Assembly: GCA_944385765.1 (NCBI GenBank)
Contig: CALWYL010000009.1
Span: forward strand, 1-43,764
Origin: an uncultured Oscillospiraceae bacterium
Lineage (GTDB): Bacteria; Bacillota; Clostridia; Oscillospirales; Oscillospiraceae
Length of the DNA: 43,764 bases
Direction of reading: 5' to 3'
Position numbers and translations under genes: made by a program. The notes beneath the pieces are model-generated. The model saw nothing but the letters and a program-made list of their open reading frames with translations, was not told where the DNA came from and made no database searches. Position 1 is the stretch's first letter; each line of letters opens with the position of its first letter. Of this stretch, positions 31,723 through 41,494 are shown piece by piece.

Positions 31723-32325
31723 ATGAGCGCTGGGATTACACTGCGCACGGCGGCGCCGGCGGACGCGGAGGTGCTGGCGGGGATATACAGGCCCTATGTG
31801 GAGGAGACGGCGATATCCTTTGAGTACACGGCGCCGACGGCGGAGGAATTCCGCGCGCGCATGGCGCGCACCCTGGAGAGATATCCATACATAGTGGCCG
31901 AGGAGGCGGGGCGGATACTGGGCTACGCCTACGCCGGGGCCTTCATAGCCCGGCCGGCCTACGGCTGGTCGGCGGAGACGACCATATACCTGCGCCGGGA
32001 GGCGAGACGGCGGGGCGCGGGCCGGAGGCTGTACGCCGCGCTGGAGGGCGCCCTGGAGGCCATGGGCGTGCGCAACCTGTACGCCTGCATCGGCTGCCCC
32101 CGGGGGGCGGAGGACGAGTACCTCACGCGCAACAGCGCCGAGTTCCACGCGCACCTGGGCTACAGGCTGGTGGGGGAGTTCCGCGGCTGCGGGTACAAGT
32201 TCGGCCGCTGGTACGACATGGTGTGGATGGAGAAGCTGATAGGCACCGCCGGCGGGGAGCCGCGGCCGGTGAGGCCCTTCCCGCAGGTCAGGCCGGAGCT
32301 GGTGCCGGCGCTGCTGGAGAGCTGA
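31723..32325 (+). CDS. GNAT N-acetyltransferase, phosphinothricin acetyltransferase-like
   Basis: 200 aa. The order ITLRTAAPADAEVLAGIYRPYV, ETAISFEYTAPT, RILGYAYAGAF, acetyl-CoA motif RREARRRGAGRRLYAALE, and FHAHLGYRLVGEFRGCGYKFGRWYDMVWMEK matches the PAT/YwnH-type GNAT family. Members acetylate small amines such as phosphinothricin or methionine derivatives; the substrate is unknown here. The ~25-residue tail after MEKL is Pro/Arg-rich. GGAGGCGGG precedes the ATG. addB follows after 26 bp. Confidence 0.9.
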   Translation: MSAGITLRTAAPADAEVLAGIYRPYVEETAISFEYTAPTAEEFRARMARTLERYPYIVAEEAGRILGYAYAGAFIARPAYGWSAETTIYLRREARRRGAGRRLYAALEGALEAMGVRNLYACIGCPRGAEDEYLTRNSAEFHAHLGYRLVGEFRGCGYKFGRWYDMVWMEKLIGTAGGEPRPVRPFPQVRPELVPALLES

Positions 32326-32351
32326 GGGCATAAAGGCGTGGGGGACAAGCT

Positions 32352-35300
32352 GTGCTGAGGATAATCACCGGCCGCGCGGGCGCCGGCAAGACCGCGAAGA
32401 TAATGGAGGAGATACGCCTGGCCGTGGAGCGCGGCGAGGGCGGGCGCATACTGCTGGTGCCTGAGCAGTACAGCCACGAGGCCGAGCGCGAGCTCGCCCG
32501 CGTGGCGCCGCCGCGCATGGCCCTCTACGCCGAGGTGCTGAGCTTCACCGCCCTGGCCCGGCGGGTGGAGGCCGAGCTGGGGCCGCGCGGCAGGGCTCCG
32601 CTGGACCCCGCCGGGCGGCTGCTCTGCATGGCCCTGGCCGTGGAGAGCACGGCCAGCCGCCTGAGGGCCTACGGCCGGGCGCGGCGCTCGCCGGAGCTGC
32701 AGCTGCAGCTGCTGGACGCCCTGGACGAGCTGCGCGCCGCCGCGCTCACGCCGGAGCTGCTGGAGGAGGCCGCCGGCAGGGCCCGGGGGACCCTGGCCGA
32801 CAAGCTGCGCGACCTCTCGCTGCTCAGCGGGGCCTTTGACGCCGCCGCCGGCGGCGCGCGCAGCGACCCCTCCGCCAGGCTGGGCGAGCTGCTGGAGGCG
32901 CTGGAGCGCAGTTCCGTGGCCCGCGGCGGGCACATATACATAGACGGCTTCACCGACTTCACCCGCCAGGAGGAGCTCGTGGTCTGCGCGCTGATGGACC
33001 GGGGGGCGGACATGACCGTCTGCCTGACGCTGGACTCGCTCGACTCGGACAACGAGCTGTTTGAGCTCAGCCGGCGCACGGCCAGGCGGCTGCTGCGCGC
33101 GGCGGAGGAGCGCGGCGTGCCCCGGAAGCTGGAGGAGCTGGCCGCGCCGGAGGGGGACGCGCTCTCCGAGCTGGCCGCGGGGGTGTTCTCCTACGGCGGG
33201 GAGGAGCGCGACGCCGGAGGGCGGGTGGAGCTGCGCACGGCGGAGAGCGTGACGGCCGAGTGCGAGTTCGCCGCGGCCAAGTGCCTGCGCCTGGCCAGGG
33301 CGGGCTGCCGCTGGCGGGACATAGCCATAGCCGTGCGCGGCTTTGAGGACTACCGGCCCGCCCTGGAGGCGGCCTTCGGCTACTACGGCGTGCCGCTCTT
33401 CACGGCCCGGAACGTGGACGTGCTCTCCAAGCCGCTGCCCGCGCTGATAGCCGGGGCCTATGAGGTGATACTGGGCGGCTGGGAGCAGGAGGAGGTGTTC
33501 TCCTACCTGCGCACCGGCCTCGCGGGGCTGACGGCGGAGGAGACGGATAAGCTGGAGAACTACTGCTGCACCTGGGGCATACGCGCGCGCCACTGGCTCT
33601 CCGCCGGGGAGTGGAGGATGCCGCCGGAGGGGAGCGGCAGGCAGCGGGAGGGCTCCGATGAGGCCCTCGAGGAGATAAACGCCCTGCGCCGCCGCGCCGC
33701 CGCGCCGCTGCTGGGGCTGTACCGCCGCTCGCGCGACGCGGAGACCGCCCGCGCCCAGGCGCAGGCCCTGGCGGACTTCTTCGGTGAGCTGGGCCTGGCC
33801 GAGGCGCTCTCCGAGCACGCAGACAATCTGGAGCGCTCGGGCCGGCGCCAGGCGGCGGACGAGTACTCCCGGCTCTGGGACGCGGCTGTGCGCGCCCTGG
33901 AGCAGACGGCGGCCGTGCTGGGGGAGACGCCGATGGACGCGGCCGGCTTCTCGCGGCTGTACCTGCTCGCGCTCTCGCAGTACGGCGTGGGGGGCATACC
34001 GGTCTCCCTGGACATGGTGACGGCCGGAGACCTGGACCGCATGCGCCGGCGGCACATCCGGCACCTGATAGTCCTGGGGGCCTCCGAGGAGAGGCTGCCG
34101 CGCGCCGCCGCGGAGGGGGGCGTGTTCACCGCCGCAGAGCGGCGCGAGCTCGCCGAGCTGGGCTGCCCGCTGGACGCGGGGGAGGCGGAGCTCTGGCGGG
34201 AGTATTCGCTCATCTACAACTGCCTCTCGCTGCCGTCGGACACGCTGACCATGGTGGCGCCGGCGGTGGGGGCCGAGGGCGCGCCGGTGAGGCCCAGCGT
34301 CATCGTCTCCCGGGCCGCGCGGATGTTCGCGCTGGAGCTCAGGGGCGTGGACGGCCGGGAGAGCCGCGCATCGGCGGCCGGACCCGCCCTGGAACTGGCC
34401 GCCAGCGCCGGACACGGGGCTGCGGACGAGCGCGCCCTGGCCGCGGAGCGCTGGTATGAGGAAAACGACCCGCAGAGGCTGCGGGAGCTGCGCGCGAGGG
34501 CGCAGCGGCTGCGCGGGAGGCTCTCCGGGGCCGTCGCCCGGGAGCTCTACGGGAGGGATATGCACCTGAGCGCCTCGCGCATAGAGAGGTTTGCCTCCTG
34601 CCGCTTCGCCTATTTCATGAGCTACGCCCTGAAGGCGCGGCCCATGGCGCCGGCGGACCTCTCGCCGCCGCAGTACGGGGAGTTCATGCACTACGTTCTG
34701 CAGCACACGGCGGCGGAGGCCCAGGCAGAGGGGGGCTTCGCCGTGGTGCCGCGGGAGGCGCTCGAGGAGATGACGCAGAGGCACATAGAGGGCTATATAC
34801 GCGAGAAGCTGGGCTCCTTCGAGGGGCGCAGCGCGCGCTTCGTCTACCTGTTCAGGCGCCTGGCGGAGGGCGTGAAGCGCGTGGTGGCCGACATGGCCGA
34901 CGAGCTGAGGAGTTCGGAGTTCACCCCGCTGGGCTTCGAGCTGGACTTTTCGCGCCTGGCCGCCGGGAGGGAGCTGCCGGACGGCGGCACGCTCGCGCTC
35001 AGCGGCATCGCCGACCGCGTGGACGGCTGGGTGCACAACGGGAGGCTCTACCTGCGCGTGGTGGACTACAAGACGGGGAAAAAGAGCTTCTCCCTCTCCG
35101 ACGTCTGGTACGGGCTGGGACTGCAGATGCTGCTGTACCTCTACACGCTCTCCGAGGCGGCGCCGGAGCTCTACGGGCGGGCGGCCGAGCCGGCGGGAGT
35201 GCTGTACATACCGGCGAGGGACGTGCTCATCCACTCTCAGACGGACCTGACGGACGGGGAGATAGAGGAAAAGCGCCGATCGGAGCTCAGGCGCTCCGGG

Positions 35301-35663
35301 CTGCTGCTCTCCGACGCGGAGGTGCTGGAGGCCATGGAGCCGGCCGAGGCCGCGCTGAGGCTGCCGGTGAAGTGGAAGGACGGGACCCCCACGGGCGAGA
35401 GCCTGGCCACGGCCGAACAGCTGGGGGCCCTGGGCCGCCGCGTGGAGGGGCTGCTCTCCTCGCTGGCCATGGAGATGAGGCGGGGGAGCATAGAGGCCGA
35501 CCCCTATTACAAGGGGGCGCAGGACAACGCCTGCCTCTACTGCGAGTACGCGGCGGCCTGCCGCTTCGTGGACGGCGAGGGCGGGGAGGCGCGCAGATAT
35601 CTGCCGCGCCTGGCGGCCTCGCGCGTGTGGGAGATGCTGGAGAGAGGTGAGGAGCATGGCTGA
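32352..35663 (+). CDS. addB: AddAB helicase-nuclease subunit AddB
   Basis: 1103 aa. AddB is the partner of AddA in the Firmicute double-strand break resection complex that acts at Chi sites. N-terminal nucleotide-binding loop GRAGAGKT; C-terminal nuclease with VVDYKTGKK (D905, K907); Fe-S cluster cysteines C750 (FASCRFAYF) and the C1061-x2-C1064-x5-C1070 triad (CLYCEYAAAC). All key residues appear intact. Start is GTG at 32352, after a GGGGGAC stretch. Overlaps addA by 8 bp. Confidence 0.96.
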   Translation: MLRIITGRAGAGKTAKIMEEIRLAVERGEGGRILLVPEQYSHEAERELARVAPPRMALYAEVLSFTALARRVEAELGPRGRAPLDPAGRLLCMALAVESTASRLRAYGRARRSPELQLQLLDALDELRAAALTPELLEEAAGRARGTLADKLRDLSLLSGAFDAAAGGARSDPSARLGELLEALERSSVARGGHIYIDGFTDFTRQEELVVCALMDRGADMTVCLTLDSLDSDNELFELSRRTARRLLRAAEERGVPRKLEELAAPEGDALSELAAGVFSYGGEERDAGGRVELRTAESVTAECEFAAAKCLRLARAGCRWRDIAIAVRGFEDYRPALEAAFGYYGVPLFTARNVDVLSKPLPALIAGAYEVILGGWEQEEVFSYLRTGLAGLTAEETDKLENYCCTWGIRARHWLSAGEWRMPPEGSGRQREGSDEALEEINALRRRAAAPLLGLYRRSRDAETARAQAQALADFFGELGLAEALSEHADNLERSGRRQAADEYSRLWDAAVRALEQTAAVLGETPMDAAGFSRLYLLALSQYGVGGIPVSLDMVTAGDLDRMRRRHIRHLIVLGASEERLPRAAAEGGVFTAAERRELAELGCPLDAGEAELWREYSLIYNCLSLPSDTLTMVAPAVGAEGAPVRPSVIVSRAARMFALELRGVDGRESRASAAGPALELAASAGHGAADERALAAERWYEENDPQRLRELRARAQRLRGRLSGAVARELYGRDMHLSASRIERFASCRFAYFMSYALKARPMAPADLSPPQYGEFMHYVLQHTAAEAQAEGGFAVVPREALEEMTQRHIEGYIREKLGSFEGRSARFVYLFRRLAEGVKRVVADMADELRSSEFTPLGFELDFSRLAAGRELPDGGTLALSGIADRVDGWVHNGRLYLRVVDYKTGKKSFSLSDVWYGLGLQMLLYLYTLSEAAPELYGRAAEPAGVLYIPARDVLIHSQTDLTDGEIEEKRRSELRRSGLLLSDAEVLEAMEPAEAALRLPVKWKDGTPTGESLATAEQLGALGRRVEGLLSSLAMEMRRGSIEADPYYKGAQDNACLYCEYAAACRFVDGEGGEARRYLPRLAASRVWEMLERGEEHG

Positions 35664-38600
35664 ATTCGTCCCCACGGAGGGGCAGAGGCTGGCCATAGAG
35701 GACAGCGGAGGGGAGATACTGGTCTCCGCCGCCGCGGGCAGCGGCAAGACGCGGGTGCTCACGGAGCGGATAATGCGCCAGGTCGCGCGCCCGGGCGGGG
35801 CGGATATAGACGAGTTCCTGGTGATAACCTTCACCAAGGCGGCCGCCGCGGAGCTGAAAGGGAGGATATCCGACTCGCTGGCCGCCCTGGCCGCCGGGGG
35901 GGCGGACAACAAGAGGCTCAAACGGCAGGCGGCACTGGTGCAGAGCGCCCAAATCGGCACCATACACGGATTCTGCGCCGCTATATTGAGGGAGTACGCC
36001 CACGAGGCGGGCATAGCCCCCGACTTCGCCGTGGCGGACCCGGAGCGCTCGGCGGCGCTGCGCTCGGCGGCGCTGGAGCGGGTGCTGGAGGAGAGCTATG
36101 AGCGCGCGGAGGCGGATTTCCTGGAGCTGGCGGACACGGCCGGCGCCGGACGCGACGACCGCCGGCTGCAGGAGCTGGTGCTCAGGCTGCACGACAAGCT
36201 GCAGAGCCACGCCCGGCCGGCCGACTGGGCCGCCGGGCAGGAGGCGCTGCTGTCCGGGCTGCCGGCCGACGCGCTGGATACGCCCTGGGGCGCGGAGCTG
36301 ATGGGCTCGGCCCAGGACACGGCGCTCTATTGGGCGGAGGAGCTGGAGCGGCTGCTGGACTTCATAGCGGGGGACGAGAGGATGGAGAAGGCCTACAGGG
36401 CGAGCCTCTCGGCCACGGCGGAGGGGCTGAGGCGCTTCGCCGCCGAGGGGCAGCTGGGCTGGGACGAGGCGAGGGCCTGCCTGCCCATACCCTTCCCCCG
36501 GCTGGGCTCCTTCAGGGGCTCGGGGGAGGACCCGGACGCGCAGTTCATCAAGTCGCGGCGGGAGAGCTGCAAGAGGGCCGCCGCCAGGATAGCCGCCGAC
36601 TTAGCCGAGGACAGCGCCAAGCTGCTGGGCGACATGCGGCGCACGGAGAGGCCAATGCGCGCACTGCTGCGGCTGCTGCTGGACTTCGACGAGAGGTACG
36701 CATACGAGAAGCGCCGCCGCTCGCTGCTGGACTACTCTGACCTGGAGCATCTGGCGGCGCGGCTGCTCACCGACGCGGACGGCCGCCCCACGGAGACGGC
36801 CGGGGAGATATCCGGCCGCTTCCGCGAGGTGATGGTGGACGAGTACCAGGACGTCTCCCGCGTGCAGGACCTGATAATCCGCGCCGTGTCGCGCAGCGGC
36901 AGGAACCTGTTCATGGTGGGGGACGTGAAGCAGTCCATATACCGCTTCCGCCTGGCGGACCCCACGATATTCCTGGAGAAATACCTCAGCTATGCCGACG
37001 CGCCGGCCCCGGAGGGGCAGCCCAGGCGCGTGTTCCTCAGCGACAACTTCCGCTCGCGGCCGGAGATAGTGGACGCGGTGAACGCCGTGTTCACCAACAT
37101 CATGTCCCGCAGCCTGGGCGAGCTGGACTACGACGAGCGGGCGGCGCTGAGGGCGGCGGGGAAGTTTGAGGGCACTGTGCCCGTGCCCGCCATATATGCC
37201 GTGGCCGTGCCCCAGTCCGAGGACGACGAGGAGCGGCCGGACAGGACGGAGTGCGAGGCCCTGGAGGCCGCGCGGCTGATACGCCAGCTGGTGGAGAGCG
37301 GCGCGGAGGTGACGGAAAACGGCGTGAGGCGGCCCGTGGGCTACGGCGACGTGGCCGTGCTGCTGCGCTCGGCGAACGTCTCCGGGCCCATATACCGCCG
37401 CGCGCTGGAGCGCGCGGGGGTGCCCGTGCAGTCGGGGCAGTCGGAGGGGTTCTTCGCCTCGCCGGAGGTGAGCGTCATGCTCTCCCTGCTCTCGCTGATA
37501 GACAACCCGCGGCGGGACGTGCCGCTGATAGCCGTCATGCGCTCCGCGCTCTTCGGCTTCACGCCCGACGAGCTGGCGGAGATACGCCTGAGGGGCGGGG
37601 ACGGGGAATTTTACGACTGCGTGCGCGCCGCCGCGGAGGGCGGCGGGCACTGCGCGCGCTTCCTGGAGACGCTGGAGGGGCTGCGCGAGTTCGCGCGCGA
37701 CGCGGAGCTGCCGGAGCTGATACGCGAGGTGTACTCGCGGCTGGATGTGATGGCGCTCTGCTCCGCCATGCCGGACGGAGCGGAGAGGCGGTCGCAGCTC
37801 GGCAGATTGTTTGAGCTGGCCAAGACCTTTGAGGCCACGCTCTGGCGGGGGCTGCACCGCTTCCTGGGCTGGCTGAGGGGCATGGAGAGCCGGGGCGAGG
37901 AGCCGGCGGCGGCCGCCGCCGGGGACGGCGGGGCCGTGACCATTATGAGCATACACCGCTCGAAGGGGCTGGAGTTCCCGGTGGTATTCCTCTGCGACAC
38001 GGCCAGGCGCTTCAACCGGCAGGACTACGCCGGGGCGGTGCTCATGCACCCACAGCTGGGCCTGGGGCCCAAACTGACGGATACGGAGCGGGGCATAGAG
38101 TACCCCACGCTCGCGCGCAGGGCCGTGGCCCGGCGCACGGAGCGGGAGACGCTCTCGGAGGAGATGCGGCTGCTGTACGTGGCCATGACCAGGGCCAAGG
38201 AGAGGCTGTTCATCACCTGCGCCCTGCGGGACCCGGAGCGGGAGATAGAGAAGCTGCGGCTGGCCGTCTCCCGGCCGATGGCGCCGGAGGTGCTCTCCGG
38301 CATGGGCGGCAGCGCGCAGTGGCTCATCTCGGCCGCGCTGGCCGACGGCGGGCGGCACCTGGCGCTGAACACGGTGCAGCCCGGGGGCCGGCTCTCCCGG
38401 CCGGCGCCCTCCGCCGCGGAGAGCGCCGCGGACGCCGGCGGGGCCGGCGGGGAGCGGGAGGCGGCGCGCATGGCCGCCGACTTCGCCTGGGAGTATCCCC
38501 ACCGCGCGGCGGAGAGCCTGCCGTCCAAGGTGACGGCCACGGAGCTAAAGAGCCTGGCCGAGCCGGACGCGGAGGCGGCCACGCTGCCGCCGTACGCCGA

Positions 38601-39156
38601 GCGCAGCTTCCGCCGGCCGGACCTGGGCGGGGCGCGGGAGGCGCCGGACGCCGCCGAGAGGGGCACGGCCACTCACCTGGCGCTGCGCTACATGGAATTG
38701 GGGCGCGCGTCGACCGCCCAGGGGGCGCGGGAGGAGCTGGAGCGGCTCGTGTCGGAGGGTAGGCTGTCCCGCACGGAGAGCGAGGCGGTGGACCTGCGCG
38801 CGCTGGTGCGCCTGGCATGCTCGGAGACCGGGCGGCTGATAACCGGCTCCGGCGAGGTGCTGAAGGAGTTCGCCTTCTCCGTGCTCTGCCCGGCGGGGGA
38901 GCTCTTCCCCGGGGCGGGGGAGGGCGAGGAGATACTGCTGCAGGGCGTGGCGGACTGCTGCGTCCTGGAGCCGGACGGGATAAGCATAATCGACTACAAG
39001 ACCGACCGCGTGAGCGCTGGGCGGGCCGCGGCGCGGGCGGAGGAGTACCGCCCGCAGCTGGACGCCTACGCCTGGGCGCTCTCGCGCGTGGCCGAGAGGC
39101 CGGTGAAGCGGCGGATAGTGTATTTCCTCAGCTGCGGCGAGGCGGTGGAGCTCTGA
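35656..39156 (+). CDS. addA: AddAB helicase-nuclease subunit AddA
   Basis: 1166 aa UvrD-like helicase with RecB-type nuclease domain. Walker A SAAAGSGKT (24-32), ITFTKAAAAELKGRI (motif Ia), VDEYQDVSRVQD (Walker B near D395-E396), FRSRPEIVDAV, MSIHRSKGLEFPVVF, LYVAMTRAKERL, and nuclease IIDYKTDR with D1113 and K1115. The ATG at 35656 follows GAGGTGAGG and overlaps the addB stop; the frame extends 9 bp upstream to a GTG. Its stop is 3 bp from the convergent spoIID stop, with no terminator visible. Confidence 0.97.
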   Translation: MAEFVPTEGQRLAIEDSGGEILVSAAAGSGKTRVLTERIMRQVARPGGADIDEFLVITFTKAAAAELKGRISDSLAALAAGGADNKRLKRQAALVQSAQIGTIHGFCAAILREYAHEAGIAPDFAVADPERSAALRSAALERVLEESYERAEADFLELADTAGAGRDDRRLQELVLRLHDKLQSHARPADWAAGQEALLSGLPADALDTPWGAELMGSAQDTALYWAEELERLLDFIAGDERMEKAYRASLSATAEGLRRFAAEGQLGWDEARACLPIPFPRLGSFRGSGEDPDAQFIKSRRESCKRAAARIAADLAEDSAKLLGDMRRTERPMRALLRLLLDFDERYAYEKRRRSLLDYSDLEHLAARLLTDADGRPTETAGEISGRFREVMVDEYQDVSRVQDLIIRAVSRSGRNLFMVGDVKQSIYRFRLADPTIFLEKYLSYADAPAPEGQPRRVFLSDNFRSRPEIVDAVNAVFTNIMSRSLGELDYDERAALRAAGKFEGTVPVPAIYAVAVPQSEDDEERPDRTECEALEAARLIRQLVESGAEVTENGVRRPVGYGDVAVLLRSANVSGPIYRRALERAGVPVQSGQSEGFFASPEVSVMLSLLSLIDNPRRDVPLIAVMRSALFGFTPDELAEIRLRGGDGEFYDCVRAAAEGGGHCARFLETLEGLREFARDAELPELIREVYSRLDVMALCSAMPDGAERRSQLGRLFELAKTFEATLWRGLHRFLGWLRGMESRGEEPAAAAAGDGGAVTIMSIHRSKGLEFPVVFLCDTARRFNRQDYAGAVLMHPQLGLGPKLTDTERGIEYPTLARRAVARRTERETLSEEMRLLYVAMTRAKERLFITCALRDPEREIEKLRLAVSRPMAPEVLSGMGGSAQWLISAALADGGRHLALNTVQPGGRLSRPAPSAAESAADAGGAGGEREAARMAADFAWEYPHRAAESLPSKVTATELKSLAEPDAEAATLPPYAERSFRRPDLGGAREAPDAAERGTATHLALRYMELGRASTAQGAREELERLVSEGRLSRTESEAVDLRALVRLACSETGRLITGSGEVLKEFAFSVLCPAGELFPGAGEGEEILLQGVADCCVLEPDGISIIDYKTDRVSAGRAAARAEEYRPQLDAYAWALSRVAERPVKRRIVYFLSCGEAVEL

Positions 39157-39159
39157 GCT

Positions 39160-40113
39160 TCAGCCCACGAGCTCTGCCCCGGGGTAGTAGTGCGAGAGTA
39201 TCTCTTCACAGCCGGCGCCCATCCCGGCCATCACGTTGGCGCCGTACTGGCTCATGCCCACGCCGTGGCCGTAGCCGGTGACGGTGAAGGTGAAGACCCC
39301 GCCGGAGTACTCCAGCTCAAAGGCCGTGGAGCGCAGGGCGAAAATCTCCCGCGCCTCGGTGCCGGGTATGTCCTGGCCGCCCACGCGCAGCGAGGCCACG
39401 CGGCCGCTCGAGTCGAGCTCCGTGCCCTCCACCCAGAGAGCGGGGTCGGCGTCCAGGGAGATATAGGGATAGGCATCGCGGAGGGCAGACTCGAACTGCG
39501 CGCTGCTCAGTTCGACTGTGGTCACATAGTCGGGCACGTCCTCGGCCGTCTCCGGGCTGCTGACGCTCACCAGATAGGGCAGGGAGTTCCAGACCTCGCC
39601 GGAGTCCTCCGTCATGCCGGCGGAGGAGGAGTGGAAGGCGGCCAATATGGGCTCGCCGCCGTACTCCAGGTACTGGCCGTCCGTCTCGCGCACGGCGGAG
39701 AGCATCTTGGCCCAGTACTCGTCGTATTTGTCCCCCCAGCTCGCGCGCAGCGCAGCCTCGTCCGAGTGCGCCTTGCAGCAGCTCGGGTCGTCGCAGACGT
39801 CGGCCTGGGGGTGGGAGGCGTTTATGGTGCGCGTGCGGCTGAGGATGTAGCTGCGCGCGGCGATGGCCTGGGCCTCCAGGGCCTCCGGCTCGAAGAGGGC
39901 CGGCATCTCGCCGGCCACCACGCCGGGCAGCCAGTCGGCCATGGTCACCGTGAGCACCTCGCCGCCGGTGAGCACGGTGAACTCCGTCTCGGCGTCGGCC
40001 GAGGGCCCGGCGGGAGAGGGGGAGGCCTCCTGCTGGCCGGACGGCGCGAGCAGCAGCGGCAGGGCGAGCGCGACGAGCAGGCAGATGAGGGCGGCAGCGG
40101 CTATAGTTTTCAT
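39160..40113 (-). CDS. spoIID: Stage II sporulation protein D-type lytic transglycosylase
   Basis: 317 aa. SpoIID cleaves peptidoglycan glycan chains during engulfment, with SpoIIM and SpoIIP. N-terminal membrane segment at about 4-24, then WLPGVVAGEMPALF with the catalytic Glu, EALEAQAIAARSYIL, and near the C-terminus GYGHGVGMSQYGANVMA. GGAGG precedes the ATG. A CDDPSCC cysteine group lies after the AARSY motif. It supports an endospore-forming organism. A sigma-E-type promoter could not be assigned with confidence. spoIIM/P and spoIIR are not adjacent. Confidence 0.94.
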   Translation of the reverse strand: MKTIAAAALICLLVALALPLLLAPSGQQEASPSPAGPSADAETEFTVLTGGEVLTVTMADWLPGVVAGEMPALFEPEALEAQAIAARSYILSRTRTINASHPQADVCDDPSCCKAHSDEAALRASWGDKYDEYWAKMLSAVRETDGQYLEYGGEPILAAFHSSSAGMTEDSGEVWNSLPYLVSVSSPETAEDVPDYVTTVELSSAQFESALRDAYPYISLDADPALWVEGTELDSSGRVASLRVGGQDIPGTEAREIFALRSTAFELEYSGGVFTFTVTGYGHGVGMSQYGANVMAGMGAGCEEILSHYYPGAELVG

Positions 40114-40130
40114 GTGGTGTCCCTCCGGTA

Positions 40131-40160
40131 TTGACTTGCAGCGGTGAAAGGGTATAAAAT
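40131..40160 (+). promoter_or_regulatory. Promoter of the membrane protein gene at 40215
   Basis: TTGACT at 40131-40136 with TATAAA at 40153-40158 (16-nt spacer) or TAAAAT at 40155-40160 (18-nt). It lies in the spoIID leader on the other strand. A palindrome AGCGGCC-T-GGCCGCT (about 40169-40183) follows near the expected start site. Confidence 0.65.
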
Positions 40161-40214
40161 AACCTGATAGCGGCCTGGCCGCTTATATATTCTATATGGA
40201 CGGGACAGGGACAT

Positions 40215-41225
40215 ATGCGTAATAACGCCCTCATCATATGCTGCGGCGTCTGTGTAGCCGGGGCTTTTGGCGTGTTCACACGCTGGATACAGAATTTGAC
40301 CGCCTTCGACGAGGAGGGGCTCTATATCTCCGGCAGCTTCTGGGGCTGGGCACTGCTGCTGCTCTGCCTGGCCGCCGCCGCGCTGCTCGCCGGCGCGCTC
40401 TGGTTCTTCAGGAACCGCGAGGGGCTCGTCTCCGGCGAGTCCTTCTCCGACGCCCACAGCGGGGGCGGCGCGCTGCGCAGGGCGGCGTATCTCGCCATAG
40501 CGGCGCTGACGGCCGTAGCCTGCGCGGCGCTGCTGGTGACGGCGGGCAGCAGCAAGTACTCCGTGCTGCTGCGGGTGCTGGCCCTGCTGGGGCTGCTGGC
40601 CGACGGGGGGTTCCTGGGCATGGCCGCTTACGGCGGCCGCAGCGGCCGGAGCGAGGCGGGCAGCGACTCCGCCGGGGTCTGCCTGGCCAGCGTGCTGCCG
40701 GTGGCCTTCTGCTGCTTCTGGCTGGTGGTGAGCTACAGGCAGGACGCCGCCACGGCCGTGGTCTGGCGCTACGGGCCGGAGATAGCCGCCATAGCCTGCT
40801 CCCTGCTGGCCTTCTACTACGTGGCGGGGCACGCCTTCGGGCGGCCGAAGCCGTATTCCGCCATGTTCTTCTGCGGTTACGGGGCCTTCCTCTGCCTGGT
40901 CACGCTGCCGGACGAGCGGCTGCTGGCGCTGCAGCTGCTGCTGGCCGGCTGCGCCTCGATGCAGCTCTTTTTCCTCTGGTCGCTCTCGGCGGGGCTGCGC
41001 CGCCCGGAGACGGCGGAGGCGGAGGAGACGATATCCGCCCCCGGCGCGGAGGAGGACGGGGCCGCCCCGCCGGCGGAGGAGTACGACAGCCTGGCCGACG
41101 CGGTGCGCTCCGCCCGCGAGGAGGAGGGGCTGGCGGACAGTTTTGTGGAAGGCGACCCGCGGGGGGGAGAAAAGAGGCCCTCCGGGCAAGAAAACCGTTG
41201 GCAGGAGCGCCCGGTTTTAATATAA
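40215..41225 (+). CDS. Multi-pass membrane protein of unknown function
   Basis: 336 aa with about eight hydrophobic segments in residues 1-260 and an acidic cytoplasmic-type tail (about 265-336) rich in Glu and Ala. Not recognised. Base composition and codon use match its neighbours. It lies directly upstream of rpmH, where many Firmicutes have dnaA in the divergent direction. Its last codons overlap the rpmH promoter: the stop TAA falls within the TATAAT box. Confidence 0.75.
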   Translation: MRNNALIICCGVCVAGAFGVFTRWIQNLTAFDEEGLYISGSFWGWALLLLCLAAAALLAGALWFFRNREGLVSGESFSDAHSGGGALRRAAYLAIAALTAVACAALLVTAGSSKYSVLLRVLALLGLLADGGFLGMAAYGGRSGRSEAGSDSAGVCLASVLPVAFCCFWLVVSYRQDAATAVVWRYGPEIAAIACSLLAFYYVAGHAFGRPKPYSAMFFCGYGAFLCLVTLPDERLLALQLLLAGCASMQLFFLWSLSAGLRRPETAEAEETISAPGAEEDGAAPPAEEYDSLADAVRSAREEEGLADSFVEGDPRGGEKRPSGQENRWQERPVLI

Positions 41226-41226
41226 T
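41198..41226 (+). promoter_or_regulatory. Promoter of rpmH-rnpA
   Basis: TTGGCA at 41198-41203, 17-nt spacer, TATAAT at 41221-41226, about 95 nt before the rpmH ATG. Confidence 0.85.
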
Positions 41227-41320
41227 GGCGGTTACTGAGCCCGCGGGCTCGGGGAAAGTCAACTACAGCGGCCGAGAAATCAGCCGCCGTTGAGTATAAT
41301 ACCGAAAGGATGTATGGAAA

Positions 41321-41455
41321 ATGGTTCGCACCTACCAGCCCAAGAAGCGTCAGCGCAAGAAAGAGCACGGCTTCCGCAAGAGAATGTCCACCCGCAACGG
41401 CCGCAAGGTTCTCGCCCGCCGCCGCGCGAAGGGGAGAGCCAAGCTCAGCTACTGA
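41321..41455 (+). CDS. rpmH: 50S ribosomal protein L34
   Basis: 44 aa, the normal length of L34. [20 protein letters not shown] and [19 protein letters not shown] are diagnostic; the family usually begins MKRTYQP, so Val at position 2 is a small variant. AAAGGA lies 10 nt before the ATG. First gene of rpmH-rnpA-yidD-yidC-jag. Confidence 0.98.
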   Translation: MVRTYQPKKRQRKKEHGFRKRMSTRNGRKVLARRRAKGRAKLSY

Positions 41456-41494
41456 GTGAGGCTGTGAAGGGGCTAAATACAGAAAACCCATCAG

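Noticed and set aside
32160..36014. A 1284-codon open frame on the minus strand across addB and the start of addA.
   Set aside because: It is antisense to addB, whose nuclease, Fe-S and ATP motifs are intact. The antisense product is rich in His, Arg, Gly and Pro with no recognisable domain, as expected for a shadow frame in GC-rich DNA.
40169..40183. Palindrome AGCGGCC-T-GGCCGCT as a terminator.
   Set aside because: No T run follows and it lies near the expected start of the plus-strand transcript; it may be an mRNA 5' hairpin or a chance GC palindrome.
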